NCBI RefSeq assembly: GCF_004798935.1
Contig: NZ_RAHT01000006.1
Span: forward strand, 186,001-250,000
DNA: 64,000 nt
From: Ningiella ruwaisensis
GTDB taxonomy: Bacteria; Pseudomonadota; Gammaproteobacteria; Enterobacterales; Alteromonadaceae
Reading direction: 5' to 3'
Shown: positions 35,399 through 44,459 of the stretch, piece by piece
Position numbering within the stretch: position 1 is the stretch's first letter
Layout: every line of letters begins with the position of its first letter
Program-made: the position numbers and the translations under genes
The notes under the pieces: generated by a model
What the model saw: only the letters and a program-made list of their open reading frames with translations
What the model was told of the DNA's origin: nothing
The model's database searches: none

Positions 35399-36208
35399 AT
35401 GCAGCAACTGTCTATTTCTGACTTACATATTTTGTTAGTAGAACCCTCTGATACGCAAGCTAAAATCATTAAAGGATTATTGACGAACGCCGACGTTCAC
35501 GGTGTGGATATTGTCAAAAATGTGGCGCAAGCGACTGATGAGCTAAAAAAACACAATGTGGATTTAGTCGTCAGTGCCATGTACCTGTCTGATGGCTCTG
35601 GACTGGATATTTTACAACGACTAAAACAAGACGACGCCACACATAATATTCCTTTTATGTTAGTGTCTAGTGAAACCAGTCCACGCAAATTAGATGAGTT
35701 TAAGCAGTCGGGCGTTGCAGCAATCCTACCTAAACCATTTGAACCCATTCACTTGCAGCGCGCACTTAATGCAAGCCTTCAATTGTTAAATACGGAAGAA
35801 CTTGATTTATCTCTTTTTGATATTAAAAGCGTACGAGTACTCCTTGTTGATGACAGTCGTTTAGCCCGCAACCACATCAGGCGTGTGCTGGAGAACATGG
35901 GCATTGAACAGATTACAGAAGCAGAAAACGGCGCACATGCCCTTACTTTTCTAAAAGACCAGGAATTTGACCTTGTGGTCACTGATTACAACATGCCTGA
36001 AATGGACGGTCGTGAACTATCTGAGTTCATTAGATTTAACCCGCAAACCGCGCATATACCTATTATTATGGTGACCTCTGAAGCGGCAAACTCCACACAT
36101 ATGACTAATATTCAGCAAACGGGCGTTAACGCTTTATGCGATAAGCCATTTGAGTCGGATGAGGTTCGCGCCATATTGGCGACTTTGCTAGATAATCGAA
36201 ACGAGTAA
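35399..36208 (+). CDS. Double-receiver response regulator with degenerate first domain
   Basis: The 269-residue protein consists of two receiver domains (about 8-125 and 140-262) and no output domain. The second has all key residues: VDDS, the acceptor Asp in VVTDYNMPEMDG, VTSE and the Lys in CDKPF. In the first, the acidic pair is EP instead of DD and the acceptor Asp position reads VVSAMYLSDGSG, with Ala in place of Asp, although the Lys (LPKPF) remains. The first is therefore probably a pseudo-receiver that cannot be phosphorylated. It could relay or sense signals by interaction, as a single-signal adaptor. No histidine kinase is adjacent. Confidence 0.88.
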   Translation: MQQLSISDLHILLVEPSDTQAKIIKGLLTNADVHGVDIVKNVAQATDELKKHNVDLVVSAMYLSDGSGLDILQRLKQDDATHNIPFMLVSSETSPRKLDEFKQSGVAAILPKPFEPIHLQRALNASLQLLNTEELDLSLFDIKSVRVLLVDDSRLARNHIRRVLENMGIEQITEAENGAHALTFLKDQEFDLVVTDYNMPEMDGRELSEFIRFNPQTAHIPIIMVTSEAANSTHMTNIQQTGVNALCDKPFESDEVRAILATLLDNRNE

Positions 36209-36259
36209 AATTAAATATCAAATTGTCTCAATTTAAATCCTTGATTGCCTAATTGTGGA

Positions 36260-36288
36260 TTGACATTGCCTCTGCCAATGCACAAAAT
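36260..36288 (+). promoter_or_regulatory. Candidate pheA promoter
   Basis: A consensus -35 TTGACA (36260-36265) is followed after exactly 17 bases by CAAAAT (36283-36288). It lies 34 bases upstream of the pheA start. No Phe-rich leader peptide or attenuator hairpin is seen. Confidence 0.5.
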
Positions 36289-36321
36289 TGCCAGTCTATT
36301 TAGGGAAAACAGGGAAGCATC

Positions 36322-37506
36322 TTGACCAACCAAGATTTAGAGGCACTTCGCAAAGCCATTACTGAAACTGACTATGCACTTTTAAAAATCATCGCAGAGC
36401 GACAAAAGCTCACGATGGAAGTGGCGCGAACAAAAGTGAAGCATCACATTCCAGTGCGCGACCACGCTCGTGAAGAGCAATTGTTAGTCCGCTTAATTAA
36501 ACAAGGCGCCGAAGTTGGTTTAGATGCCCATTTTGTTACCAAGCTCTTTCATGTCATCATTGAAGATTCTGTTTTAAACCAGCAGTCAATGCTTGCTCAG
36601 TGGGCCAATCCCGATGCGCAACTTCCGTTAAATCGCGTTGCCTTTTTAGGTGAAAAAGGGTCCTATAGTTATCTTGCTACACAAAAGTACTTCTCGCGCC
36701 GAAGTGGCGAATTAATGGAAATTGGCTGCAGTAGCTTTGCCGAAATTATCCAAAAAGTGGAGTCCAATGAGGCAGACTATGCTGTTCTACCCATTGAAAA
36801 TACCTCGTCAGGCAGTATTAATGAGGTCTACGACCAGTTACAGCATACTCGTTTGAGTATTATTGGAGAGCTCACCCATCCAATTAATCACGCATTGCTT
36901 GTTCATCAGGATGTTGAGCCTGGCAAAATCAAAACACTTTATGCGCATCCTCAAGTATTCGCTCAGTGCAGTCACTTTTTAGCTGAGCTTGGCAATGTTG
37001 AAGTGAAACCCTGTGACAGCACCTCTGCCGCCATGCTTAAAGTCAACGAACTCAAGCGGGATGATGTTGCCGCAATAGGCTCATCCGCAGGCGGAAAGCT
37101 CTATCATTTGCGCGCAATTAAATCGAATCTCGCAAATCAAAAAGAAAATCATAGTCGCTTTATTGTGGTAGCAAGTAACAGCATCAAGGTGCCTTTACAA
37201 GTGCCTGCCAAAACAACGGTTGTGATGTCTACCGTTCAAACGCCTGGGGCATTGGTCGATTGTTTGATGGTGCTTAAAGAAAATAACATCAACATGACAA
37301 AGTTAGAATCGCGTCCTATCAATGGGAATCCGTGGGAAGAGATGTTCTATGTGGATATGCAGGGCAACATTGAAGATGGGCCTATGCAGACGGCCATTGA
37401 TAAGTTGCGCGGTATGACGCGATATTTTAAGGTGCTCGGTTGCTACCCAGTGGAGGAGGTATCACCTACCCGAGTCGCTGCGGTAAATGCATTAACCGAC
37501 AAATAG
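36322..37506 (+). CDS. pheA: Bifunctional chorismate mutase / prephenate dehydratase
   Basis: The 394-residue enzyme has an N-terminal AroQ chorismate mutase (about 1-90; LEALRKAITETDYALLKIIA), a prephenate dehydratase domain (about 105-285; FLGEKGSYSYLA, NTSSGSINEVYDQL) and a C-terminal ACT domain with the Phe-binding ESRP motif (LESRPINGNPWEEMFYVD). It makes phenylpyruvate for phenylalanine. The start is TTG 36322, after a strong AGGGAAG site. It is convergent with aroF-tyrA (leftward). The ACT domain indicates feedback inhibition. Confidence 0.96.
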   Translation: MTNQDLEALRKAITETDYALLKIIAERQKLTMEVARTKVKHHIPVRDHAREEQLLVRLIKQGAEVGLDAHFVTKLFHVIIEDSVLNQQSMLAQWANPDAQLPLNRVAFLGEKGSYSYLATQKYFSRRSGELMEIGCSSFAEIIQKVESNEADYAVLPIENTSSGSINEVYDQLQHTRLSIIGELTHPINHALLVHQDVEPGKIKTLYAHPQVFAQCSHFLAELGNVEVKPCDSTSAAMLKVNELKRDDVAAIGSSAGGKLYHLRAIKSNLANQKENHSRFIVVASNSIKVPLQVPAKTTVVMSTVQTPGALVDCLMVLKENNINMTKLESRPINGNPWEEMFYVDMQGNIEDGPMQTAIDKLRGMTRYFKVLGCYPVEEVSPTRVAAVNALTDK

Positions 37507-37553
37507 GGTCTATTGAAAGCAGAATAGCCTTGTTCAACAAAAAAGCGAGGCGC

Positions 37554-38693
37554 TTATTCTATTTTACGTAAGAGATGACTGTCGTCTGCTTTAAGCAGCA
37601 TTTTTTTGCTATCGCTTAAACATATTTGCGCATAATCGCCAAACCACGCTGCCGCCTGGTCAAATTGCTGAACAAAGCCCGCTTTATCACCATTTTCAAG
37701 CAGTTTTATTGCTTGCTCAAAACGCTGGCTAAAACGCTTTAACAACAAGATGCTATCTTTGTTGCTGAATATAATATCGGCATAAAGCTCTGGAGATTGC
37801 GCAAACAGGCGGCCTACCATCGCAAGCTCTAAGCGATAAATAGGTGAACTAAACGCGATAAGCTCATTAAGTGATGGATTTTCCTGCTCTAAGTGTTGAC
37901 CATAAACAAAGGTCGAGAAATGGCGCATCACCTGAATATAAGCCATCGCATGATCATGCTCTTCGCTGCTGCTATGGTATAAATAAGCGCCCCATAGCTG
38001 CATTTGCTCAAGCACCCAGGAGTAGGACGCCGGAAAACGCCCTTCGCAAACAACAACCACCTGCTTGATCATACCCGGCGCATCTGGACCAAACATCGGA
38101 TGCAGCCCCAAAACAGGCCCTTCGTGAACGTCTAGCATTGCCTCGAGTGGCTGACTTTTAATGCTGGTCACGTCGGCTAAAATACAGTCTTTGTTAAGCT
38201 TGGGTAACGCTCTGATAACCTCAATAGTGGAATTTATTGGCACTGAAACAATCACAAGGTCGGCATCTTGCAAAATGGTATCCGCTTTAGGCCAGTCCTC
38301 TTTTTCTAAAACTGTGACAGGATAGCCACTGTTTTTAAACAAAGACACAAACACTTTACCAAGCGCCCCGTCTCCGCCAATAACCACAATTTTCGATACC
38401 TTCGGGTTGATACAGGCATATTTTGCGTGTTGCGAGTGATAGGAATCACGCATCATACGCCGCAAAATATCTTCCACAAGATCAGGCGATACCCCGATTT
38501 TTTCTGCTTGCTCCCGACGCGCTGATATCAAGACTTTCTCGCGCTCAGGAACATACACAGGCAGGGCATTTTCACTCTTCAGTTTGCCAATGTTTTTAGT
38601 GACTTGAGTGCGCTTTTTTAAAAGAGAAACCAGCTCAGCATCTATCTCGTCAATTTGCTGTCGAAGGCTACCAAGCTGTTTTTCTAAACTCAT
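37554..38693 (-). CDS. tyrA: Bifunctional chorismate mutase / prephenate dehydrogenase
   Basis: The 379-residue enzyme has an N-terminal AroQ chorismate mutase (about 1-90; [20 protein letters not shown]) and an NAD-binding prephenate dehydrogenase domain starting at [15 protein letters not shown] (about 105), with [11 protein letters not shown] and [12 protein letters not shown] in the active region. It converts chorismate to 4-hydroxyphenylpyruvate for tyrosine. It follows aroF by 31 bases, as in the E. coli aroF-tyrA operon. Confidence 0.96.
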   Translation of the reverse strand: MSLEKQLGSLRQQIDEIDAELVSLLKKRTQVTKNIGKLKSENALPVYVPEREKVLISARREQAEKIGVSPDLVEDILRRMMRDSYHSQHAKYACINPKVSKIVVIGGDGALGKVFVSLFKNSGYPVTVLEKEDWPKADTILQDADLVIVSVPINSTIEVIRALPKLNKDCILADVTSIKSQPLEAMLDVHEGPVLGLHPMFGPDAPGMIKQVVVVCEGRFPASYSWVLEQMQLWGAYLYHSSSEEHDHAMAYIQVMRHFSTFVYGQHLEQENPSLNELIAFSSPIYRLELAMVGRLFAQSPELYADIIFSNKDSILLLKRFSQRFEQAIKLLENGDKAGFVQQFDQAAAWFGDYAQICLSDSKKMLLKADDSHLLRKIE

Positions 38694-38724
38694 GTTGACG
38701 TAAGTCTCTTTATTTTACATTTAA

Positions 38725-39813
38725 TTATGAGGCAGCGCGTTTTTTCATACGAAGTGGCAAAACGGTAATGAGTTTTTCCCGCGCGCTCATGATACTTTTG
38801 TGCGTTTGCTCCCAGCTGATGCAACCATCAGTGATAGAAATCCCATAGTCTAATTCTTCTGCTTTTTTACCCTTGGTACTTTGATTGCCAGCCAACAAAT
38901 GACTTTCCAGCATAATACCGATGATAGATTGATTCCCTTCTAAAATCTGATTAACCACATTTTCTGCTACCAGAGGCTGACGACGATAGTCTTTGGCAGA
39001 ATTTGCATGGCTGCAATCCACCACAAGTGCAGCTTTTACTCCCGCTTGTTCAAGCTCTTCTTCACATTGTGCAACGCAAACAGAATCGTAATTAGGCTGC
39101 TTGCCGCCGCGCAGTATGATGTGACCATCGGGATTACCTTCGGTTTTGATTATGCTGACCTGGCCTTGTTTATTTATCCCCATAAAGCTGTGACCAGATG
39201 CAGCCGATTTAAGCGCATTAATTGCAATATCCAAACTGCCGTCAGTACCGTTTTTAAACCCGACTGGCATCGACAAACCGCTCGCCATTTCGCGGTGTGT
39301 TTGCGACTCGGAGGTACGCGCACCAATAGCCGCCCAGCTGAAAAATTCGGCGAGATATTGTGGGCTGATGGGATCCAATGCTTCCGTTGCTACCGGCAAT
39401 TCCAGTTCAGCCAGCCAATTGAGCAGTTCGCGAGCTCGACGAATGCCGGTTTCAATATCAAAGCTATCGTCAATGTGCGGGTCGTTGATAAGCCCTTTCC
39501 AACCAGTGGTGGTTCGAGGTTTTTCAAAGTAAACGCGCATCACAATAAACAAGGTATCTTTGCATGATTCGTGCAGCTCTTTGAGTTTGAGCGCATATTC
39601 TTTAGCCGCTTTTACATCATGAATCGAGCAGGGACCGCATACCACCAATAGTCGATGATCTTTCCCGTGAATAATATCAGAAATGATACCGCGTGCGCTT
39701 TGCACGTAATGAATCGCTTTTTCGCTTACCGGTAATTCGTTGGCAAGCTGCTCAGGTGTAATTAGCACCTTTTCAGAGGCTACATGAAGATTATTGACGC
39801 TATCTTTTTGCAT
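38725..39813 (-). CDS. aroF: 3-deoxy-7-phosphoheptulonate (DAHP) synthase, class I
   Basis: The 362-residue class I enzyme has LLVVCGPCSIHD, MRVYFEKPRTTTGWKG, ARTSESQTHREMASGLSMPV, FKNGTDGS, and the metal site in VDCSHANSAKDYRRQ. It condenses PEP and erythrose-4-phosphate, the first shikimate step. Co-transcription with tyrA suggests the tyrosine-regulated AroF form; the allosteric type is inferred from context, not proven by sequence. Confidence 0.95.
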   Translation of the reverse strand: MQKDSVNNLHVASEKVLITPEQLANELPVSEKAIHYVQSARGIISDIIHGKDHRLLVVCGPCSIHDVKAAKEYALKLKELHESCKDTLFIVMRVYFEKPRTTTGWKGLINDPHIDDSFDIETGIRRARELLNWLAELELPVATEALDPISPQYLAEFFSWAAIGARTSESQTHREMASGLSMPVGFKNGTDGSLDIAINALKSAASGHSFMGINKQGQVSIIKTEGNPDGHIILRGGKQPNYDSVCVAQCEEELEQAGVKAALVVDCSHANSAKDYRRQPLVAENVVNQILEGNQSIIGIMLESHLLAGNQSTKGKKAEELDYGISITDGCISWEQTHKSIMSAREKLITVLPLRMKKRAAS

Positions 39814-40159
39814 AGTAAATTCTTAACAATAACTGACCCACACTGAACTTCTCAATGTGCAATCGATAATTAACTTGTAGTAAAGACACGTTATTTTAGT
39901 GTAGCGCGAAATGTTGTTGCTACAGCGCGGTGAACCGCGTTCTGTCGGTGTTGTTGCATCCCTTACTGCGAATCGATGATTAGCTCAAGACTCACTGTTT
40001 AATCTGGTGAGCCTCGACACTTTATTTATTATGTTCATCGTTATGAGCGTTTTAACAAACCTTAGCCTTAACAGCAATCATTTTATTGTCTTATCATGCT
40101 CTGATTACGCATTTTAGACCGATGATTAACGTCAAGGCTTAAGAATTTAAAATAATTGC
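39814..40159. other. Intergenic region upstream of aroF
   Basis: 346 bases between leftward aroF and the stop of the AbgT transporter. It must contain the aroF promoter. CGCGGT-GA-ACCGCG (39926-39939) is a perfect GC-rich hairpin with no T tract after it. I looked for TyrR boxes (TGTAAA-N6-TTTACA) and found none convincing. Confidence 0.45.
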
Positions 40160-41695
40160 TTAACCGCCATAGATATAGCTTGATTGTACCCCAAGTGGTA
40201 AACCTAAGCTCCAATAAAGCAAAAGGAATGCAGTCCAGCAAACCAGTAAGGTGATGCTAAAGGGCAGCATCATGGATAGCAAGGTACCGATACCTGTCGA
40301 TTTCACGTAGCGCTGACAATAAACCACTACTAAGGGGAAATAAGGCAAAAGCGGTGTAATGATGTTACTGGAAGAGTCGCCTACTCGATAGGCCACCTGG
40401 GTCAAATCCGGTGATATTCCTAAGCCCATGAGCATGGGCACAAAAATAGGACCTAATAGCGCCCATTTGGCGGAGCTTGAACCAACGAATAAATTAACAA
40501 ATGCAGTTAAAAATACAATTCCCACGATCGTAATCATGGCAGGTAGCTGTAATGATTTAAGAAGCTCAGCACCTTCAAGCGCCAGCAGTGCTCCTAAGTT
40601 TGACTTACCAAACGCATCAATAAACAGCGCACAGAAAAATGCCATAACCACGTAATAGCTCATTCCCTGCATGGCCTTAGTCATGCTGTCAATCATATCC
40701 TTTGTGGATTTATAGGTACCCGAAATATAGCCATACACAACCCCGGGCAACAAAAAGAGCAAGAAAATGATAGGCACAATGGATTGCATGACGGGCGCCT
40801 GAAAGGACGTCAGTGCTCCGTTTGCATCACGCATTGGGGACGTTTCTGGTATTAATACCAGCACGAGTGCGACAATGCCTAATAACAAGGTTGCTGTTGC
40901 CCAACGTAGCGCCTTGGTCTGTTGCGCATCCAGTTCATCAAATTTGGGGATTTCTGCCGGGTCCCCGTCAACTTCCACATTTTGAAGCCTCGGTTCAATC
41001 ACTTTATCGGTGAGATACCAGGCAATAAGAATAACTACAATGGAAGATGCCGAATTAAACCACCAGTTATTGAGCGGGTTAATCATTATGGTGGGATCCA
41101 TGATGCGGGCAGCTTCCTGGGTAAAGCTTTGCAAGAGTGGGTCAATCGCAGAAGGGATAAAATTGGCCGAAAATCCGCCGCTTACCCCGGCGAATGCGGC
41201 AGCTATCCCTGCAAGTGGATGACGTCCCATGGCATAAAAGATTACACCAGCCAAGGGAATAACAAGCACATATCCAGCATCTGTTGCGGTATGGCTGACA
41301 ATGGCGACTAATACCACCATAGGAGTTAGCAACGCTTTAGGTGTAGCGTCTAACATGCGCTTTAAACCGGCGCTTATAAAGCCAGAATGCTCTGCTACGC
41401 CCACACCAAGCATGGCAACCAAAACTACCCCTAGTGGCGCAAACCCTGTGAAAATTGTAACCATACGACTCAGAAAATCTGCAAGAGATTCACCGGTGAG
41501 CAGGTTATTGATGACGATTGCTTCTTTCGTTCGCGGATCGATAGCATCGAACGAAAATTGAGAAAAAATAGCCGATAAGGCCCAAACGATTAGTAAACAG
41601 ATAAAAAAGATAATGGCTGGATCTGGTAGTTTATTACCAACGCGTTCTACCTTGTCTAATGAACGCGTCACCCACGTGGATTTAGCTTGCTCCAT
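40160..41695 (-). CDS. AbgT family transporter
   Basis: The protein of about 511 residues has roughly 10-13 membrane segments and AbgT-family motifs: KLPDPAIIFFICLL, APLGVVLVAMLGVGVAEHSG, SHTATDAGYVLVIPLAG, GGFSANFIPSAIDPLL and, near the end, NLFVGSSSAKWALLGPIFVP. AbgT proteins carry p-aminobenzoyl-glutamate or, in some cases, export sulfonamides with the proton gradient. ATG 41695 (MEQAKSTWV) has a GGAGC site upstream and is preferred over 41737. No abgAB hydrolase is adjacent, so the substrate is not fixed. Confidence 0.92.
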   Translation of the reverse strand: MEQAKSTWVTRSLDKVERVGNKLPDPAIIFFICLLIVWALSAIFSQFSFDAIDPRTKEAIVINNLLTGESLADFLSRMVTIFTGFAPLGVVLVAMLGVGVAEHSGFISAGLKRMLDATPKALLTPMVVLVAIVSHTATDAGYVLVIPLAGVIFYAMGRHPLAGIAAAFAGVSGGFSANFIPSAIDPLLQSFTQEAARIMDPTIMINPLNNWWFNSASSIVVILIAWYLTDKVIEPRLQNVEVDGDPAEIPKFDELDAQQTKALRWATATLLLGIVALVLVLIPETSPMRDANGALTSFQAPVMQSIVPIIFLLFLLPGVVYGYISGTYKSTKDMIDSMTKAMQGMSYYVVMAFFCALFIDAFGKSNLGALLALEGAELLKSLQLPAMITIVGIVFLTAFVNLFVGSSSAKWALLGPIFVPMLMGLGISPDLTQVAYRVGDSSSNIITPLLPYFPLVVVYCQRYVKSTGIGTLLSMMLPFSITLLVCWTAFLLLYWSLGLPLGVQSSYIYGG

Positions 41696-41870
41696 CGCTC
41701 TTGCTCCGATTGTTATTATAATTGTGCTTTTAAGCAAAGCATGTTGTTCAAAACCTTAGCGTACTTCTGATTGTGCCAGTCTTGATGTGTGGTTTAAGAT
41801 TATGCGAGTTGCTGAGCTAATTGCAACTGTTTGCTTGTAAGATTTAACTGAAGCTTTATACAAGGCTTAG

Positions 41871-42425
41871 TCAACGTACGGTAGTTCCTGCTGCTATTAC
41901 GCTGCCTGAAGGAATGTCAATTCCACCTAAAATGGTAACATTGGCGCCTATCCAGACATCATCTCCGATAGTAATTGGTTTAGAACGACACAAACCTCTA
42001 GCCCGCTTATCAGCATCCATATGATGTGAAGTTGTCGCAATTACTGTAGAAGGCCCCACAAACAGATTTTTGCCCAAATGCACAGGAGCGCCGTCAAGAA
42101 TGCTTACGTTATGATTGAAAAATACCGGACCAGGTGAATAAATATGGACACCGTAGTCGCAATAAAAATTCGATTCAATAAAGCCACCTTTAACGTGAGG
42201 TAAAAGCAATTTAAGCGTCGACCTTTTAGCCTGCTTGTCGTCCGGAGCACTCTGGTTGTAGACATGGCAAAGTCGCTTTGCCTGAGAACGCATGTTGACC
42301 AGCGTTTTATCAGTCGCAAAATACCACTGTTGAGCCAGCATTTTATCCAATTCACTTATTTGCTTGTTCACTTGCTTGTTCACTTGCTTATCATTTGTAA
42401 AAACACCTTGCAAAAACACCGCCAC
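41871..42425 (-). CDS. Hexapeptide-repeat sugar O-acetyltransferase, C-terminally short
   Basis: The left-handed beta-helix acetyltransferase resembles Maa/LacA/NodL: KMLAQQWYFATDKTLVNMR at the front, FYCDYGVHI, FFNHNVSILDGAPV, GPSTVIATTSHHMDADKRARG (with the family His) and ITIGDDVWIGANVTILGG. It ends abruptly at VIAAGTTVR, whereas family members continue about 20 residues (VTKD...AGNPxxVI). So the 3' end may be lost. The start is uncertain: GTG 42425, GTG 42371 or ATG 42341. A VNKQ-VNKQ tandem repeat lies in the first 22 residues and could be untranslated. It would acetylate a sugar hydroxyl using acetyl-CoA if still active. Confidence 0.75.
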   Translation of the reverse strand: MAVFLQGVFTNDKQVNKQVNKQISELDKMLAQQWYFATDKTLVNMRSQAKRLCHVYNQSAPDDKQAKRSTLKLLLPHVKGGFIESNFYCDYGVHIYSPGPVFFNHNVSILDGAPVHLGKNLFVGPSTVIATTSHHMDADKRARGLCRSKPITIGDDVWIGANVTILGGIDIPSGSVIAAGTTVR

Positions 42426-42506
42426 TTACCACTATTAACCCATTTCCCAGCTTATAATGTACTTTTGCTATCTTGAGCTATCTCAAGCTATCTCGCTATC
42501 AGCGAT

Positions 42507-43055
42507 TTAATTATGCCTTGTTTGGTGAACAGTTTGCGAGGTAATTTTTCGTAGTAATAAGATGAGAGAGTCAAATATTAAGGCAATCAAAAACCCAACA
42601 GCAATTGCCCAAATAAGCGCTGTTAATGACAATGGAATGTTGTATTGATAGGCATTCAAGGTTTCTTTAAACAAAGGAGAGTTTACTTGTTTTGCAACAA
42701 AGAACACTGCATGAATTTGTCCTTGCGCGCTGCTGGTTTCTGACAAGATAGAAGATTGTGACTCAAGCATTGCCACTCGCTGTGCAATATAACGAATCGT
42801 TTTCGCATCGTCTGAAAAAACGCGGTCGGATGAATTCGCATAATGACTAATTAAGGCGTTGAGGTCTCCTTTGAAGTGGCGTTCTGCTGTATGTATAAAC
42901 CCGGCAAGATTTAAGCGCGCCTCAGCCAGATGAGCATTTACATGCTGCTCATACTGATTTACAAAGTTGGGGATTTGCAAACCAATCAGGACGCCAAAAG
43001 CGAAAATAAAAAGACGTATGTAATTCAATAAAAAGCGCAGAATTAGTTTTATCAT
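42507..43055 (-). CDS. DUF2937 family membrane protein
   Basis: The 182-residue protein has an N-terminal membrane helix (about 8-27; FIFAFGVLIGLQIPNFVNQY), a helical periplasmic region (30-135) with an ISHYANSSDR segment, and a second membrane helix (about 142-165; LTALIWAIAVGFLIALIFDS). GLQIPNFVNQYEQHVNAHL is typical of DUF2937, whose function is unknown. It stands alone; upstream bases hold its promoter. Confidence 0.8.
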   Translation of the reverse strand: MIKLILRFLLNYIRLFIFAFGVLIGLQIPNFVNQYEQHVNAHLAEARLNLAGFIHTAERHFKGDLNALISHYANSSDRVFSDDAKTIRYIAQRVAMLESQSSILSETSSAQGQIHAVFFVAKQVNSPLFKETLNAYQYNIPLSLTALIWAIAVGFLIALIFDSLILLLRKITSQTVHQTRHN

Positions 43056-43362
43056 AAAGTTTAATTATAAAGTAAGGGCGGAAAAATTTTGTTTAATCAT
43101 AGTCACAAGCGTCCTTTAGTTTCTGCGCGTGTATAACTGCGTTCAATAAAATGTCGATTGATACTTCGACTCGTCAGTCCCAAATAAGTTTTATACGCAT
43201 GGCGAGCAAAATAACAAGTTGAGAAAGACCTTTGTACTTCAGATATCATGCATTTTACCGATAAGGTTTTATTAGATGTACAAACCTTTAACTAAATTAA
43301 GCAAAAGCGGTAGTAAAAGGTATTGATGAAATAAATTAATTTTGTGTAAACAACAGGCGAAT
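43056..43362. other. Divergent intergenic region DUF2937 / cheV
   Basis: About 300 AT-rich bases that must hold both promoters. No gene, terminator or strong palindrome was seen. Confidence 0.4.
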
Positions 43363-44307
43363 ATGTCCACACTGCTTTCTTCAGTTGACCAGCGCACTCA
43401 ACTTGTGGGTGAAAATAGACTAGAACTTTTATTATTTAAGCTCGGTACGCGACACACCTTTGCTTTAAATGTATTTAAAGTAAGAGAAGTGATCACCACG
43501 CCTTTTCTAAATAAAATGCCTGGCTCTCATCATAATATTACTGGCGTGTGCAATTACAGAGGTAAATCCATCCCAATTATAGACTTGAGGATGGCAATCG
43601 GATTATCGAAGCAAGAGGATGCCCAGTCAGAAAGCAATGTTATTATTACCGAATACAATCGTAGTGTTCAGGGCTTTTTAATAGGCAGCATAATGAACAT
43701 CATTAATACCTCATGGAGTGAAATACATCCACCTCCCACCACTGTAGGAAAGAATCATTATCTGACGGCCATTACAAAATTAAAACAAGATAAGAATGAG
43801 GCGCTCGTAGAGATAATTGATGTTGAAAAAGTGCTGGCTGAGATTGTTGATTACGATACGCATATTTCTGAAGATTTGTTGGATCAGAGCATACTGGAGC
43901 ACCTGAAAGGCAGAAAAATATTAGTTGTTGACGATTCTGCTACGGCTCGCTGGCAAATTCGGGAAACAGTCGCTCAGCTTGGTGTTGAAACCATAGAAGA
44001 GAAAAATGGCCTTCGCGCACTTAAGCTTTTAAAGTCTTGGGCGGATGAAGGGCGTCGAGTGAACGATGAAATAGTAATGATGTTTACCGATGCTGAAATG
44101 CCTGAAATGGATGGCTACAGACTGACAGCTGAAGTGCGAGAAGACCCTCGCTTGCAAGATCTTTATATTGCACTTAATACTTCCTTAAGTGGCAGCTTCA
44201 ATGAAGCGATGGTGAAAAAGGTAGGCTGCAATAAACTGATTTCAAAATTTCAGCCTGATTTATTAGTGCAAGTACTGCAAGACAGAGTTAGGCATATCCT
44301 GGGTTAA
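43363..44307 (+). CDS. cheV: Chemotaxis coupling protein CheV
   Basis: The protein of about 314 residues has a CheW-like domain (about 20-165; FKLGTRHTFALNVFKVREVI, ITGVCNYRGKSIPIIDL) and a receiver domain (about 190-314; ILVVDDSATARWQI, acceptor Asp in MFTDAEMPEMDG). It couples receptors to CheA and is adjusted by phosphorylation. ATG 43363 is chosen because AGGCGA lies just before it; TTG/GTG codons upstream would add 7 residues. No other chemotaxis gene is present, as is common for cheV. Confidence 0.94.
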   Translation: MSTLLSSVDQRTQLVGENRLELLLFKLGTRHTFALNVFKVREVITTPFLNKMPGSHHNITGVCNYRGKSIPIIDLRMAIGLSKQEDAQSESNVIITEYNRSVQGFLIGSIMNIINTSWSEIHPPPTTVGKNHYLTAITKLKQDKNEALVEIIDVEKVLAEIVDYDTHISEDLLDQSILEHLKGRKILVVDDSATARWQIRETVAQLGVETIEEKNGLRALKLLKSWADEGRRVNDEIVMMFTDAEMPEMDGYRLTAEVREDPRLQDLYIALNTSLSGSFNEAMVKKVGCNKLISKFQPDLLVQVLQDRVRHILG

Positions 44308-44459
44308 ATTCATTTCATCCTCTTAGTTGCCCATGCATTCTTGACCCATTTTTAATAATGGCATGGAGATATTTACTTTTAACGTTCAAGTGATATATAT
44401 TCAACGCAAGGATGCAGTTCGCTCACAAAACAGTAAGCGATTAAACACGGAGTCGTTAT

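Noticed and set aside
39814-40159. TyrR box upstream of aroF
   Set aside because: I looked for TGTAAA-N6-TTTACA on both strands and found no site with enough matches.
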